In this document: positions 6,286 through 6,539 of the stretch, in pieces
How positions within the stretch are numbered: the first letter of the stretch is position 1
Layout of the letters: each line of letters opens with the position of its first letter
Source: Bacteroidota bacterium
GTDB lineage: Bacteria > Bacteroidota > Rhodothermia > Rhodothermales > UBA10348
Assembly (NCBI GenBank): GCA_018623785.1
Contig: JAAZVD010000092.1
Coordinates: 1 to 6,539, forward strand
Direction of reading: 5' to 3'
Length of the DNA stretch: 6,539 nucleotides
The notes under the pieces: model-generated
Told to the model about the DNA's origin: nothing
Database searches by the model: none
The model's input: the letters and a program-made list of their open reading frames with translations, nothing else
Position numbers and translations under genes: made by a program

Positions 6286-6309
6286 TACATATAAAAACGT
6301 CTCGTTCAC

Positions 6310-6539
6310 TCAGCTGACGTTGCCCGTCAGTTTCTGGAGCGGTTTGGACAGGAGCAGCGCGACCAGGCCGGCACCGGCACTGATCCAGGCTACCTGGGCA
6401 AAGAGGCCATCGTAGCCCAATTGCTCGACGTCACCAGCTACCAGGCCGGCAAACAAGTTGCCCAGCGCCGTGGCCACAAACCAGATACCCATCATCTGAC
6501 CCACGCGGCCTTTGGGAGCCAGTTTGGTGATGGAAGACA
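6310..6539 (-). CDS. POT-family proton-dependent oligopeptide transporter, C-terminal fragment (gene continues beyond the window)
   Basis: On the minus strand the frame is open from the window edge to the TGA at 6312-6310, giving 75 residues. SSITKLAPKGRVGQMMGIWFVATALGNLFAGLVAG is very like the end of bacterial POT/PTR2 (DtpT-like) transporters, which typically read 'TKLAP...MMGxWFxxxAxGNxxAG' before the final helices. A second hydrophobic helix, GLFAQVAWISAGAGLVALLLSKPL, completes the C-terminus. The family imports di- and tripeptides with protons across the inner membrane. The ExxER motif and other substrate residues lie outside the window. It converges on the HTTM gene and has its own strong terminator, so it is a separate transcription unit. 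Confidence 0.88.
   Translation of the reverse strand, partial: SSITKLAPKGRVGQMMGIWFVATALGNLFAGLVAGDVEQLGYDGLFAQVAWISAGAGLVALLLSKPLQKLTGNVS

Overview
This is a GC-rich bacterial window with five genes transcribed rightwards that are complete or nearly so, the tail of another gene at the left edge, and the tail of a leftward gene at the right edge. The organism looks like a Gram-negative bacterium: one protein is an outer-membrane beta-barrel with a signal peptide and a C-terminal Phe. The high GC, the peptide transporter type and the barrel sequence style fit a member of the Rhodothermia/Bacteroidota side of the tree. That placement is an impression from composition and protein style, not a demonstrated assignment.

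Region 1 (1-2661) is the end of a cell-surface polysaccharide operon: the C-terminal end of one glycosyltransferase, a complete GT4-type glycosyltransferase starting with GTG, and a Wzx/MOP-type flippase. The three genes are packed with a 1-base gap and a 4-base ATGA overlap. Both internal starts have good Shine-Dalgarno sequences, so translation is probably coupled. The glycosyltransferases would build a lipid-linked oligosaccharide and the flippase would move it across the inner membrane.

Region 2 (2662-4653) starts with a 168-base leader that holds two short repeats, followed by a secreted outer-membrane protein. Its C-terminal half is an Omp85-superfamily barrel with an IRGY motif. Where POTRA domains would be expected it instead has a predicted coiled coil and then a stretch very rich in Trp, Arg and Glu. 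This is the most unusual protein in the window.

Region 3 (4654-6236) is visibly less GC-rich. It holds a two-gene unit: a small one-TM protein with a WNLFAPNP motif, and an HTTM-domain membrane protein related to vitamin K-dependent gamma-carboxylase. The two genes overlap by one base, and the second has a GGAGG ribosome binding site inside the first. They probably act together, but their substrate is unknown.

Region 4 (6237-6539) is a convergent junction. A perfect 15-bp GC-rich hairpin flanked by an A-tract works as a terminator for the leftward gene, whose visible 75 codons are the C-terminus of a POT-family peptide:proton symporter. I found no tRNA, rRNA, CRISPR array, transposase or insertion sequence.
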